Shown here: positions 37,636-53,246 of the stretch, in pieces
How positions within the stretch are numbered: position 1 is the first letter of the stretch
How the letters are laid out: every line of letters starts with the position of its first letter
Notes under the pieces: generated by a model
Told to the model about the DNA's origin: nothing
The model's input: only the letters and a program-made list of their open reading frames with translations
Database searches by the model: none
Origin: Halocaridina rubra
Taxonomy: Eukaryota > Arthropoda > Malacostraca > Decapoda > Atyidae
Reading direction: 5' to 3'
Assembly (NCBI GenBank): GCA_037179515.1
Contig: JAXCGZ010003844.1
Span: 1 to 64,000, forward strand
DNA: 64,000 bases
Made by a program: the position numbers and the translations under genes

Positions 37636-37636
<1 letters not shown>
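37140..37636 (+). mobile_element. LINE 3' end, copy 1
   Basis: A short C-terminal reading frame, IVKRVWSAEVIGV and GRPRMRWMDGMKRALNSRGM to a stop at 37312-37314, is the typical end of an RTE/CR1-like LINE protein. It is followed by a 3' untranslated region with GGTGACCCAAGCAGGGTGG and a CTTATAAGGAGGAATGAGGC end. A second copy lies at 53880-54480. Confidence 0.72.

Positions 37637-37720
<84 letters not shown>
37637..37720. repeat. (TA)n microsatellite
   Basis: TA repeats with two ATTATA breaks, immediately after the LINE end. Confidence 0.95.
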
Positions 37721-37725
<5 letters not shown>

Positions 37726-37753
37726 GTACAAACTGTTAGCATACAGCACTAAA

Positions 37754-39240
<1,487 letters not shown>

Positions 39241-39448
39241 TGTCAAAATCTTTTGGAGGATGAGATGGCGGTAGTGTTAATAGCCTTTGTCATCTCAACA
39301 GGTTCACTGCGTACACCATTAAATATGTGGGGTAAATGATGGAACAGTATTTTAACTTGCATCTGCAATAATAATGGCAAAACTGCTCGTTCTTAACCTT
39401 TAAAAAATAAAACACGCACATGCACACACACGTACACATACATACATA

Positions 39449-40228
39449 CAGCTGACAGCTGACTTAAGTTGGATTTCGATATAAGTCGGACACCCCTAAC
39501 TTCAAACCTTGATCCCCCCCAACCCATGTTAAAAATAAACCATTTAAAAGAATGGAAAAATATACATGGTCTTAATCTCTGATAAAAAATTACTAAAACT
39601 AAACGTAATGGTATTGCTTACCTTTAAAATGTACCACTAGTATAATACACTACAATACAGTGCATTATAGCCTACCTTTACTGGTGTGGTTGGCTTGCAC
39701 ACTGGAAGGGGCATTGCAAGGGAGGGAGAGACTGGCTTATTTCAACACGGTTTACTACTTCAATTTTTATTTCCATGGTGATGGCTATTCTTTTCTTAGT
39801 GGCACTACCATCAAAACTATCACTAACACGCTTGGGAGGCATAGTAATGTCAATAACGAGCAAACGCAACGAGAGAGCAGATGAAAACACTAGGCACAGT
39901 ATGGCAGGAGAGAATAAACTGAGCCGTGGCTCTTCTTCCTCTTCTAATGCCACGTGACACCGTATTCTTACACCACGCTCAACAAACTATTTAGAATTAA
40001 ATTGTATTTACGGCTGTTTTTGTGTTTTTAAATTCAATATAATCCTTCAATATAACCAAATATATAAAAAAATATACGTATATATAAAGCCATTAACTTG
40101 ATATACAATATATGAATACAGCTATGTTGCTAGCTGTGTATTCGTGTGTATTTCAAATAAAATCGTATTTACAGCTATGTGTTTGTTTGTTTTTTTTAAA
40201 TGAATGTAATCTTTCAATATTATCAGAC
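39449..40228 (-). mobile_element. Internally deleted Tigger element
   Basis: The left subterminal region (CTGACAGCTGACTTAAGTTG onward) and right subterminal repeats match the neighbour at 40232-42911. On the minus strand the transposase N-terminus (MPPKRVSDSFDGSATKKR) runs through VEISQSL directly into C-terminal sequence, showing a large internal deletion. The outermost ends are lost. Confidence 0.7.
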
Positions 40229-40231
40229 ATA

Positions 40232-42911
40232 CAGGGGGTCCTCATTAAATGTCAGGTTTCCATTCCTGACAGCTGACTTAAGTCAGAACACACCAAAATT
40301 CGAACTTAGGGCCCCCAACCTATGTTAAAAATAAATCGTTTAAAATACTGGAAAAAATGTGATCTTAATCAATGATTGAAAAATATTAAAGCTAAACTTA
40401 ATAGAATTGCTTACCTTTAAAATGTATTACTAGTAAAATTAAACTACAGTACAGTGCATTATAACTTACCTTTATTGGTGTGGTTGGCTTGCACACTGGA
40501 AGGGGCGTTGCAAGGGAGAGAGAGCCTGGCTTATTGGGAGGTGGAAGCTGGAGAGCCAGATGCAGGTGAGTCTGGAGAGGCAAAAGAGCATATTCAAGGT
40601 ACTGGGGCAGGTGAGTCTACAGAGGTGGAGACACCTGAGGTAGAGGGTTCAGGATCTGTTGCTGGGGTCTTTACCTTCAAGAAGAATTGGTCAAGGTGAG
40701 TCTGGAAGGATGCCCACTTCCCCTCATATATTTTCTTGTAACACCTCAGGGCATCATTGATCCCTCTTTCTACCTTATTGACCTGGCATCTTTGGGGTCC
40801 TGAGCCTCAAGCTTTGCCAACAATCCACTGCCAAGGCAGACGATTCTTTCAATAGCTTGTTTGTGAATTTCTTTGGCTCTGAGCTTGGTAGTTCTTCCTC
40901 CTCTTTAAGCATTTGCTTTTTCAGGTGAATAAGGTCCTCTAGATAACTCCTCGGCATGAGATTCCAGGAGGTCTTTTACTTCATCAACCTTTACCTCCAA
41001 CTCGAGCTCCTTAATCATGATAATTACATTCTAGGTCACAGCCTCAACTGTCTCCTCAAAGCCTCAGTAGTCATCACAAAATAGGGGCATGCATTCTTCC
41101 ATACTCCATGTAAGTTCATTTGCATCACTTCCTGCCAAGCATCATCAATATTCTTCGCACCATGAAGAATATTATACGACTTCCAGAAGTCCTTGAGAGT
41201 CAGGTTCTTGTCCTTCTCCATTGCCCTGAGTGCCATAGCAATTGTTCTTCAAAGGTAAGGCTTTGAAAGAGGCAATGATCCCATGATACATTGGCTGTAA
41301 CAGAGAAGTGGTATTAGGTGGAAGGTAAACCATCTTTACATTACGTTGAAAGTCATCCAGATGGGCAGGGTGACCAAGGGCACTGTCCAGGATTAGCAAA
41401 GCCTAAAGGGCAGACTGGAAGCACAGTACCTCTCCCTTTCAGGCAGAAAATGGTTGCTGAACCAGTCCTCAAATATTTAAAAGGTTATCCAAGCCTTCTT
41501 GTTTGACTTCCATATGACTAGCAGTTGACCCTTTCAAATGCCCTTAAGTGTCCTTGGGTTTTATGCCAAATAAACCAACAAGGGCTTCAGCTTACAGTCT
41601 CCAGCAGCAGTAGCCTTCAATAGCAAAGTCAGTCTCTCCTGGCTGACTTTATGGCTTTGTGCTGTCTTCTCCTCCTTTGTGATGTACGTACGACTAGGTT
41701 TATGCTTCCAGAATAAGCCAGTCTCGTCCACGTTGAACACCTGTTCGGCACGGTAACCCCCCTTCCTTATTATATTGGCTAATGCAATGGGAAACATTAT
41801 TCCTCATCACCACGAGCAGCTCCCCCTTGCATTCTTATATCATGCAAATTAGCATGAGCCTTAAAATAATTAAACCACCCCCTACTAGTACCACACTCCT
41901 CACCTGCACAGCCTTCCCCCTTTTCTCTTTTCAAATTTTCGAACATCATTTTAGCCTTTTCCTGAATAAGCATAAGGCTTATTGGGATACGCTGTCGATA
42001 TTGGTCTTCAAACCAAAGCACTAAGACTCTCTCCATCTCGATCATAAGGCGATTACACTGCCTCGTGATCACAGTGGACATTATAGAAGTTGAACCTTTC
42101 ACGCGGTCACGGATGTGAGCTTTGTCGTTGATGATCTTGGCCAAGGTCGTACCCGCTAATCCGAAATTGCGGCCAATATTCGTAGAAGATTCTTCCTTTT
42201 CAGCACGGTTTACCACTTCAGTTTTAATTTCCACTGTGATGGCTTTTCTTTTCCTGGTGGCACTGCCATCAGAACTATCACTAACACGCTAGGGAGGCAT
42301 AGTAATATCAGTAACGAACGAACGCAGCGAGAGAGCAAGTTAAAACACTAGGCACAATATGGCAGGCGGGAATAAACTGAGCAGTGGTTCTTCTTCTTCT
42401 AATGGCGCATGACACTATATTCTTACACTACGCTCAACAAACTACAGTATTTCGAATAAAATCGTATTTACGGATATGTTTGTTTTTTTTTAAATTCAAA
42501 TATAACCAAATTCATATATACAAAAAAATAAATAAAGCCATTAACTTGATAAATACAAATACAGCTGTGCTGCTAGCAGTGTATTCATGTGTATTTTAAA
42601 TAAAATCGTGTTTTTTTACTTACAGCAGTGTGTTTGTTTTTTTAAATTGAATATAATCCTTCAGTACGGTATAACCAAATTCATAAACTACTGAACAAAT
42701 AAAGCCATTAATTTGATAAATATGAATACAGCTGTGTATTCATCTGCCATGCTCACAAACTGTTCAGCGCGCGCTGTTTGAATTTACTGCACCAGCCAAG
42801 TAGTTTGAAAAATTAATTTATTAATAATTTAATAATTATTTATTGGCCTCTATGACGTAACGGTGAAGCGATGTAGCTTGGAACGGAACGGTGTAATACT
42901 AGGGCTCCCTG
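40232..42911 (-). mobile_element. Tigger-type transposon, full-length, antisense
   Basis: 2680 bp with ends CAGGGGGTCCTCATTAAATG and (reverse complement) CAGGGAGCCCTAGTATTACA, both flanked by TA (40230-40231, 42912-42913). Subterminal repeats with TAAAGCCATTAACTTGATA occur near 42535 and 42705, as in the sibling copies. Confidence 0.87.
40530..42300 (-). pseudogene. Tigger transposase pseudogene
   Basis: The start is at 42300-42298 (MPP; the next codon is TAG, as in the sense copy). Blocks on the minus strand: helix-turn-helix with SSTNIGRNFGLAGTTLAKII, CENP-B-like SRGWFNYFKAHANLHDIR, VFNVDETGLFWKHKPSRTY, MLILDSALGHPAHLDD and VYLPPNTTSLLQPMYHGI, where the usual VD after QP is altered to MY. 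An acidic tail follows. Several frameshifts are present. Confidence 0.87.
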
Positions 42912-42959
42912 TACACAAAATTAGTAAAGTAGTTTATTAAATTTAAGGAAATTATAATT

Positions 42960-43135
42960 TTATTTAAGTGTATTATGGAGACATGCAAAGAAAATTGCCT
43001 TTATCGAGCCTGGGCGTCAAATAAACATTTAAGAAAAAGAGGGACAGAAATGGGTAGTATTGTGCCTCGTCAGATGTGAGGGGATTGAAAGAGGTGCGCA
43101 ACAAATACGCCAGAATATTTGGTGTTTATGGAGGC
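42960..43135 (-). repeat. Dispersed LINE-related repeat, diverged minus copy
   Basis: GCCTGGGCGTCAAATAAACA, then CAGATGTGAGGGGATTG and GCGCAACAAATACGCC follow the order of the 3' half of the repeat at 25928-26095, with many changes. Confidence 0.5.
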
Positions 43136-43139
43136 ATAG

Positions 43140-44488
43140 GAAAAGAAACATAACTGAAAGAAGACTTAATGTTTGATGATATAGAGATTAGTGAAGGACT
43201 TGTTATATACTTTGAAGGTATTTCTTTTTGTTAATTCTTGTTATAAAGGAAATACTATATGGATTGGTTAACCACAAATTTAGAACCTTAGGTTTATACA
43301 GTAACCTCTGTCACAGTAGATCAGTAACTAGGCTATTGCAATCATTAAAGCATTGACTATTTATAACTGCCCACAGACCTTCATCATTCATTATACAAAG
43401 AATACAGTATTATTTATTATTTATTATCTTTTCTTCTCAAATTAATTATTTTTCACTTTTTCATTACAGCATTATCTGCCATATGTACGTGACATTCCTT
43501 TTTTTGCTGCTGAGCAGAATAATATTCAGTAGCTAAGCTCATAGTGTAGGCTTGAGAAACTCATATGGCTTACCTACATTCCTTTCTCATATAAAAAGTA
43601 TAATATTTGATAAAAAAAATCTTAAGCTTTCGTATCATTCTCGTTTCAAAAGACACAACACTTTAATGGGCATTTACTAACACACATATTACTAGAAGAC
43701 CAGTATGTAATCATGGATAACATATGTGCTAAATTATGCTGTAATTCTTGTTTTATATATAAATTTATAGTAATGTATGAGTAATACAGTCTGTTCTTTA
43801 TTTTTACAGAAGATAAGAATTTGGTGATTGGTTAGATGGGAAACACCTTATACATTTCCAGATAAAATAATAGTTAATAATGCCTCTATTATTTTAAAAC
43901 AACATTTTTTTTTTAGTTTGAAATATTAATCAAGACAGACCTTTCATATTTATACTACAATTTCTGATGTCAAGTTTTCATACTTCTTTTACCAATTTAT
44001 TATATTTATTGTATTTAGAGGTTATATTTAGATAGAATATGATGACATTAAATTACCCAAAATATTCCTCTCTCCCTCTATTGCAGCTCTCATTCTTTCA
44101 TCAACAGCTACTGCATCAGTTAGTCCCAATGAATTGTTTCCTTTCCTTGTCCTGTATGTGATAGTTTGTAGTTTATCAAACATTTATTTTAATATTTTTT
44201 TATTGTAAAGTTTCTTTCAATATAATATCTGTATATTCAGTGTACAGAATGTTTACATTCAGAATGTGTCTAAATATACACAAAAATTGCAATCCATGCA
44301 TCCCATTGCCTGAAAAGTTTATGTAACATCCTTCAGCATTATACGGCCTTTAATGCTATTTATTGCTAATGCACCATACAACATATACTTCATAGAGAAG
44401 AGGTGTCTTTTCACTTGGTAATAAATCTATACATGTTTGTGATTGGTAAAATTGGTTAGGGTTTTGAAATCCTTATGCTGTCTTCCAG
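43140..44488 (+). other. Intron sequence before cassette D3
   Basis: About 1.3 kb of A/T-rich DNA with no recognised repeat or exon. It ends in the ATGCTGTCTTCCAG acceptor of D3. Confidence 0.5.
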
Positions 44489-45916
44489 GGATTGCAAGTC
44501 ACTCGACCGAGGGAACCTGGGAAGAGAGTACCGGTCTTATCTAAGAAGATGCGTGAGAGTCTCGTAGAACTTTCAAGGCATACCCGCTCGTTCTCTTCGT
44601 TGGAATCGGTCAGCATTCTGAAAAAGAATGTTCTGCATCTTGAGGAAGATAATGGAGAAAGGAGAACTCGTGTAAAAAGGCAGTACAGGAAGAGAACAAA
44701 CATCATTCATATTTGTAAATTCTGTATGAAAGTATGTCCCACGGGTGAACAACTGAAAGAACACCAAAAAACTCATGATATTATTGAATGCCAGTTCTGT
44801 GGAAAGGTTTTGGCTCGCATAGGTGCGTGGGAAACTCACTTGAAACTCTTTCATAATGTAGAGCTTCAAGTCCCTGGTAACGATGATGCTCTGCAACGCA
44901 TCAAGGAAGAAATAAGTTGTTCTGTGTGTGGAAAGCAGTTTGTTTCCAAGACTGCCCTTGCATACCATTCCAAACTCCATGATGGTAAAAGTTATGTCTG
45001 TGATATTTGCAATAAAGTTTTCAATCATCCCACGAATTTGAAAACTCACAAGCAAAGACATGCGAGTAAAAATTTTTACTGCGACAAGTGTGGCAAAGGT
45101 TTTCACACTAATTTTGCTCTGATTATGCATGACAACCAAACGCACCGTATGGCTAAATCTTGGCAATGTAAATATTGTGGAAAAGCCTTTACTCGATGTG
45201 CTGCTTTCAAGGAGCATATCAGAATTCATACTGGAGAGAAACCATTTGAGTGCAGTGATTGTGGAGTGAGATTTAGAAAATTCCACCACTTGAAAACTCA
45301 CAGAAAGCAGCATGAACCTAAGACTATTCGTAGTGGACTGTATAGGTGTCAGATGTGTACGGCTGCTTTTTTGCATAAAATATCGTACGATCGTCATCTG
45401 AAGTATAAGCATCCTGATAGCATAGAAAATGCGATAAACATCGCTGCTAAAACGGCAGATCCAGATGTTATTGCGCATGCAAAGGCAGCCATGCTCAAAA
45501 GTGGCCAACCAGGTATTGGAATCCATTGTGATGATGGTATCGAGATGGTAGGTGTGGAATATGAAGGGGGACTTGGATCAAGTAACTTGGGCGGTCAGTG
45601 CATCATCTTTTTATCAGAGGAAACGAATGAAAATCACACTTCTCTACACCAAAAAATTGTTTCCAGTGCCATACCATCCATTAAGTCAGAGCTGCAAGAG
45701 ACACTGCATCCAGACGATGAGATGGAAGGAGACAAAAAGGTTTTGGAATTTGACCAAGAGCAATTGGTTTCTTTTCAGGCAGATATGCAACTTGGTGATC
45801 AAATGGACACAACACAGTTACAGCAGCTAGCAGTTGCCTCTTTAGGCGATGGAAAAATTCAAGTCCAGATGGATGGAGAGACTTTTGATGTTTATACTGT
45901 CACGGCACCAGATTGA
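44489..45916 (+). CDS. Cassette D3: alternative terminal exon with eight C2H2 fingers
   Basis: The exon begins in phase 0 after TGTCTTCCAG (GLQVTRPREPGKR) and encodes 475 residues to TGA at 45914. A basic, Ser-rich lead of about 75 residues precedes eight fingers: CKFC, CQFC, CSVC, CDIC, CDKC, CKYC, CSDC and CQMC, all with normal His spacing. One TGEKPF linker, the classic DNA-binding linker, joins fingers 6 and 7. The roughly 160-residue acidic, Gln-rich C-terminus (QLQQLAVASLGDG and similar) looks like a transactivation-type tail. With exons A-C this predicts a 627-residue isoform, the longest complete one here. It is the best preserved cassette and shows no lesion. Confidence 0.92.
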   Translation, partial: GLQVTRPREPGKRVPVLSKKMRESLVELSRHTRSFSSLESVSILKKNVLHLEEDNGERRTRVKRQYRKRTNIIHICKFCMKVCPTGEQLKEHQKTHDIIECQFCGKVLARIGAWETHLKLFHNVELQVPGNDDALQRIKEEISCSVCGKQFVSKTALAYHSKLHDGKSYVCDICNKVFNHPTNLKTHKQRHASKNFYCDKCGKGFHTNFALIMHDNQTHRMAKSWQCKYCGKAFTRCAAFKEHIRIHTGEKPFECSDCGVRFRKFHHLKTHRKQHEPKTIRSGLYRCQMCTAAFLHKISYDRHLKYKHPDSIENAINIAAKTADPDVIAHAKAAMLKSGQPGIGIHCDDGIEMVGVEYEGGLGSSNLGGQCIIFLSEETNENHTSLHQKIVSSAIPSIKSELQETLHPDDEMEGDKKVLEFDQEQLVSFQADMQLGDQMDTTQLQQLAVASLGDGKIQVQMDGETFDVYTVTAPD

Positions 45917-46142
45917 GTTTTGAACATTCAAAATTAGTTATGAATGTTGTTCCCTGATTTTTTTTTTTTTTAATTGACAGTTGATATAGTCCTACAGATG
46001 ACATTGTTATGTAGATTTAAATGAGAGTCTTTTTTTTATCTTAACTGCGAAAAATATTACATTGAAATAATATTTAAAATCAGAAAGATGATAATTTGAT
46101 TCTTGGCATATAATTGACTTATACTGTGTAATTAATTTTGTG
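45917..46142 (+). other. 3' flank of D3
   Basis: Probable 3' untranslated sequence of the D3 transcript; A/T-rich, no AATAAA found before the microsatellite. Confidence 0.4.
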
Positions 46143-46145
46143 TAT

Positions 46146-46237
<92 letters not shown>
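46143..46237. repeat. (TA)n microsatellite
   Basis: About 95 bp of TA repeats ending at the Tigger end at 46244. Confidence 0.97.
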
Positions 46238-46241
<4 letters not shown>

Positions 46242-46552
46242 TACAGGGAGTCATCATATAATGTCAGGGTTCCTGTCCTGACAGCATTAAGTCAAAAATC
46301 GACGTAAGTCGAAACTCACTTAGATTCGAACCTGGGTCCCTAAAAAAAAAATTTTTCTTTTCTTTTCTAAGGGGGACTCTATGATCCTAATGGTGCTTAA
46401 AAATCACCAAAACTAGTTTAATACTATTCCTAAACTTTAAAATTAACATTATATACAGGTACCCTGTACTGTACAGTATACATGTACTGTACAGAATAAT
46501 AAAACAACACATATACATAAAAATATCTGTACTATATTACACTTATATACCT

Positions 46553-46770
46553 GTGCTGTGTTAAAGTTTGCCGGTGTTTCAGTTCCGATATCCATCTGAG
46601 ATGCTCCTCGGAACGTCAGCCGAGGCAAGCCCCAACCCCCCCACTGTGGTGCCCATCCACAGCAAGTGACCTTCCCAGTAAACAGCTTAAACTCTCGGTC
46701 CTGAGCGGGAACCGATCTGTCGACCTCGCGAATGCGAGGCCAGCGCGTTACCACTGTACTAGCCAGAAGG
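46553..46770 (-). repeat. tRNA-derived SINE, second family, copy 2
   Basis: The minus strand reads CTGGCTAGTACAGTGGTAAC (A-box region) then GGTCGACAGATCGGTTCCCG (B-box region), related to 14684-14850. The GCAAGCCCCAACCCCCC block is also shared. Confidence 0.68.
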
Positions 46771-47079
46771 CACAGTATACTGTACTCATGTGTTGTGCTT
46801 ACATAGGGAGGGAGAGACTTGCTTATCAGGAGAAAGCTTGCTATGTCAGCTGCTAACTAGACAGGGGCAGGCAGGTAAGTCTGGAAAGGCAAAGAACAAT
46901 CAATATATAATCTATAGAAAATAAAACTAAATGATATAAAACACACTTATAAACATAAAAAATATTACACTAGTGTCTCATTTTTTATCAAGTTAATGGC
47001 TTTTTTTATTTTTTTTTATACACAGTTGGTTATATTGAAAAATTATATGGAATTTAAAAAGAAAAAATACAGGTCAGTA

Positions 47080-47360
47080 GTTTTTCTTTTTAACCAATTC
47101 TCCATTTTTAAATATTGGTACTACATCTGCCAATTTCCACTCCTTGGGTACCAATCCTAATTTTATTAAAATATAGAATAGTGCAGTTAGTGGACAACTA
47201 AGCTTTGCCTTGCACTTCTTTAATAATCTAGCATAGGTTTCATCAGCTCCTGGAGATTTATGAACCTTTAATTTATCTATTTCTTTTATTACCTCCTCCC
47301 TCGCAATGTTTATTGTACTATGTATATTATCGGGACGGTCTGTGTATATCTATTTTACCT
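47080..47360 (-). pseudogene. LINE reverse-transcriptase fragment (CR1/RTE-like)
   Basis: On the minus strand, SPGADETYARLLKK is followed by KLGLVPKEWKLADVVPIFKN, matching the N-terminal RT region of CR1-like LINEs (S-P-G-x-D-x-I, and V-P-x-x-W-K-x-A-x-V-x-P-I-F-K). Only this block is present and no catalytic residues remain. It is nested within the Tigger element. Confidence 0.7.
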
Positions 47361-47683
47361 CTGGAATATATTCCAAGTTTTCATTGGTACATACAGGTAA
47401 GAAAAATATTCATTTAAATATGTACACATCTCTTAATTATCATCTGTGAAATGACAGTTGGCTACTTCAGCTGGTCCAACTTTTAACCCCTAGAGGATCA
47501 TCAGGAAGGAAGGGTAAGGAAGCTAGACAAAAAAAGATTTATGTAAACGAAAAATAAATGGATGAAATTTAATTTATTTTTTTTATTTTTAGCAGCAGCC
47601 ATTGTCGTAAACTCGAAACGATGTTATATGAAGAGTCCCTGTATATATATATATATATATTGCTCATTACATATGTGAAAACA

Positions 47684-47790
47684 TGAATCATATTTACGCC
47701 GACCGGGACTTGAACCTGTGGTGTAGTTGGTAGCACCTTGGCTTAGTAATAATAAGTCCCAGGTTCAAGTCCCGGTCGGGGTAAAAATGA

Positions 47791-47794
<4 letters not shown>
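47684..47794 (+). repeat. tRNA-like palindrome
   Basis: Two 35-bp arms (47684-47718 and 47760-47794) are complementary with two mismatches. The loop and right arm together read like a tRNA: GTGGTGTAGTTGGTAGCACC (A-box and D-arm) and AGGTTCAAGTCCCGGTC (B-box and T-arm). The left arm is an inverted copy of the T-arm side. An intact tRNA gene is unlikely because the anticodon stem does not form clearly. Confidence 0.65.

Positions 47795-47796
<2 letters not shown>

Positions 47797-47822
<26 letters not shown>
47797..47822. repeat. (TA)n microsatellite
   Basis: Short TA tract between the tRNA-like palindrome and the next Tigger element. Confidence 0.93.
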
Positions 47823-49961
<2,139 letters not shown>

Positions 49962-49966
49962 ATTTA

Positions 49967-52207
49967 CAGGGGGTCCCCATATATCGTCAGGGTTCCGTTT
50001 CTGACAGCTGATTTTATGTGGATTTCGACGTAATTTGGAATTCACTTAGATTTGAACCCAGGTCCCCCAACCTATGTAAATTATAAACCATCAAAAACAG
50101 AAAAAAATTCTATGTTCCTAGTGATTCTTAAAAAATCACTAAAATTACTCTTAATACTGTTCTTAAACCTTAAAATTAATATTGTAGGATACAGATACTG
50201 CATAATAAAACAAGACTTATCTACATAAAAATATTACACTACAACAAAATAAGTTCTCTTTTAAACCTATAAAACACACTTATAAACATAAAAATATTAC
50301 ACTACAACAAAACTGTAGGTATTGCTTACGTTTACAGTACTCATGTGGTGTGCTCGCATAGGGAGGGAGAGACTGGCTTATTAGAAGGTGGAACTTGTTA
50401 AGGCAGGTGCTGAGGAGACTGGGGCAGGTGAGTTTAGAGAGGCAAAAGAACATTCAATACACTATCTATTGAAAAAAAATTTTACTGTACATACTGTATA
50501 ATTAAGTTCTCATTTTAAGATTATAAAACACTCTTACAAATTGTACTGTACATACTGTATTATAAATTCTCTTTGTAAGATTATAAAACACTCTTATAAG
50601 CATGAAAAATATTACACTACAGCAAAATAAGTTCTCATTGTAAAATTATAAAACACTCATAAACTTAAAAATATTACACTACAGCAAAATTAGTTCTCAT
50701 TGTAAGATAATATAGCACACTTATAAACATAAAAATACTACACTACAACAAAACTGTAGCTATTGCTTACTTTTACAGTACTCATGTGGTGTGCTTGCAT
50801 AGGGAAGGAGAAACTTGGTCACGGATGTGATCTTAGTTTTTGATGATCATGGCCACGGTCATATGGGCTAATCCAAGATTGCGGCCAATATTTGTAGAAG
50901 ATTCTCCCTCTTCAGCATGGTTTGCCACTTCAATGTTAATTTCCATAGTGATGGCTTTTCTTTTCTTAGTGGCACTGCCATCAGAACTAACACGCTTAGA
51001 AGGCATAGTAAAGTCCGTAACGAGCAAACACAACGAGAGAACAGACGAAAGCATTAGACACAATGTGGCGGGTGTGAATAAACTGAGCTGTGTTCCTTCT
51101 TCCGCTTATACTGCCGCATTACATCATATTCTTACTCTACACTCACCAAACTATTTCGAATAAAATTGTATGTACAGATATATGTTTGGTATTTTTTCTT
51201 TTTAAATTTAGTATAATTATTCAATATACCCAACTGTATATGAAAAATTAAATAAATAAAGTCATTAACTTGATATATACAAATACAGCACAACTGTGTT
51301 TGCTACCTTTGTATTCATGTGTATTTTGAACAACATCGTATTTACAGCTATGTGTTTGGTATTTTTCTTTTTAAATTCAATATAATCACATCTACAAACA
51401 AACAAATAAATATAGCCATTAACTTGATAAATATGAATACAGCGGTGCTGCTAGCTGTGTATTTGTGTGTATTTCAAATAAAATATTTACAGCAATTTTT
51501 TTTTTTTTTTTAATTCAATATACAGTGATCCCTTGCTGGATCGCGTTTCTTGGTTCGCGTTTTCACTGTACCACGGTTTTTTTTTTGGCAAATTATTTTT
51601 TTTATTTTTTGGGTATACAGTGATCCCCCGCTGTATCGCGTTTCTTGGTTCGCATTTTCACTGTATCGCGGTTTTTTTTTTGGCAAATTATTATTGTAAA
51701 TACCTATGTACATGAGTATGTCATGTAATTACCACTTCATTCACCGTAATTTTATCTATCACTTTCATATAAATTTACGTTGCATGCTGTTCTTTATGAA
51801 GTAAAGGGTGCTTTGTTAACAGTACAGGGAGGGTTTATACAGTGTAAACGTAAAAATAAATTTAAATATCTATGTACATATAGGCTGATCCTACTTCGCA
51901 ATTTTCCTGTCTCGCGCCGGGTCCCGGAACCGAACCATCACGATAATGGAAGGAACACTGTAATCCTTCAGTATAACCAAATATAAAAAAAATAAAGCCA
52001 TTAACTTGATAAATATAAATACAGCAGTGCTGTTACCTGTGTATTCCTCCACTGCTCTCACAAATTATTTGGCGTGCGGTTGGAATTTACTGTACCAACC
52101 AGGTAGGTCGGAAAATTAATTTATTAATAATTTATTAATTATTTTTGGGCCTTAGATGTAACTGCGAAACAGCGTTATATGAAACGATGTTCTACGAGGA
52201 CTCCCTG
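49967..52207 (-). mobile_element. Tigger element with internal deletion and nested MITEs
   Basis: Ends CAGGGGGTCCCCATATATCG and (reverse complement) CAGGGAGTCCTCGTAGAACA, both next to TA. Only the transposase N-terminus survives at 50833-51020 (minus; MPSKRVSSDGSATKKRKAIT). The left half has repeated TAAAACACTCTTATAAGCAT-like units (50270-50720). A different Tigger-like MITE is nested at 51533-51960. Confidence 0.8.
51533..51960. mobile_element. Nested MITE with duplicated left end
   Basis: A terminal repeat starting CAGTGATCCC occurs twice in tandem (51533 and 51618, about 85 bp apart). The right end is reached at 51960 (GGAACACTG). The inside contains the TCCCGGAACCGAACC motif seen at 25750 and 28850. 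No coding sequence. Confidence 0.72.
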
Positions 52208-52209
52208 TA

Positions 52210-52820
52210 TATATATTATATTTCAAATTTTCATTAAGATTTTTTGCTTATCAACTAGTCATATTCATTTTTTAACTTCGACTGTTCATAATCTTGGGTA
52301 TATAGAGAAACCTTCATTAGAATTGTAAATATTGTAATTAATGCATTAATAAGTATTTAATTATCTGATACCAGAATTTTAGTGCCCTCAAGCTAATAAA
52401 TATGTAATTCAGAGAGAAATTGTGATCGTTCCTAATCACCTTGTTATTTGTATTACATGGTACCTGCTACACATATTCTCTAGGTTTGTTAATATACCTC
52501 ATGAAATGTACATGAATCAAACTCTTCTAATAAAAGTGTCGTCTTTATATCTTTTGTGTATGCTTGTATGTCAGACTTCGAGCTCTTTCATATGAAAACC
52601 TCATTACTGTATTTACCTCTGCAATATCTGTGCAATAAAAAAGAAACTTTTTAAATAGCTTGCCAATGAACTGACTCATTACACATGCATTTAGAGTACT
52701 GTGTAAGAGTGCCATTCAGCTGTGATGTAACTCAACCTGTATTATTGTATGATAATGTAATCCACCTATATGCGATAAATTTATCTTGGTTTTACTACTC
52801 CTGACAGTATATTGGAATTT
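52210..52820 (+). other. Intron sequence, no feature recognised
   Basis: A/T-rich unique-looking DNA. Confidence 0.45.
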
Positions 52821-52825
52821 GAGAA

Positions 52826-53246
52826 ATGAAGAATCTTGGAGAGCATTGTTTGCCTGAAATCGTTTCAAGATGGAATCCTATACAGACTCGTTCAGATGTT
52901 GCACAGGTGTTATTTGAAAGATTGTTTAAGCTATGCACACAGTTGCAAGTGGCAACTGTGTCATATTGTGTAAAAAAAACACCACAAACTAACTCAAGTC
53001 TGGACAACCTCCACATTGGTAAATGATGATAGCATTGAGAAAATGTGCACTCTGATCACCGCAAATAATTGCATGAATGATCGTGAAATTTTCAAAGAAT
53101 TAGGATCTAAGAGTATACATTGCATAATTTTTACTGTAAAAGTGAATATATACTGTTGCCATACATCTGCACTGAATCAGTTTTTAGTTGACCAAAGAGA
53201 ATATCTCGCTGCCAATCAAGAACTGTTTAAATTATATGAATGCTGA
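52826..53246 (+). pseudogene. Possible mariner-type transposase fragment
   Basis: The second of two overlapping open frames contains NDDSIEKMCTLITANNCMND then REIFKELG, similar to the helix-turn-helix of mariner-type transposases (I-E-x-V-x-x-L-I and I-R-E-I-A-x-E-L-G). The upstream frame (52826-53024) would join it by a frameshift. No catalytic domain follows, so this is at best a small relic. Confidence 0.35.

Larger units (their letters stand above)
46244..47641 (-). mobile_element. Deleted Tigger element carrying a SINE and a LINE fragment
   Basis: Ends CAGGGAGTCATCATATAATG and (reverse complement) CAGGGACTCTTCATATAACA, each next to TA; 1398 bp. No transposase remains. It contains a tRNA-derived SINE (46553-46770) and an antisense LINE RT fragment (47080-47360). 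Confidence 0.78.

Noticed and set aside
44573..45526. 317-codon open frame on the minus strand
   Set aside because: Antisense shadow of the D3 zinc-finger exon. The plus frame has eight clear C2H2 fingers and a proper acceptor.
47700..47785. A functional tRNA gene
   Set aside because: A-box and B-box are present, but no clean anticodon stem or acceptor stem pairing is visible, and the T-arm is part of a larger palindrome.
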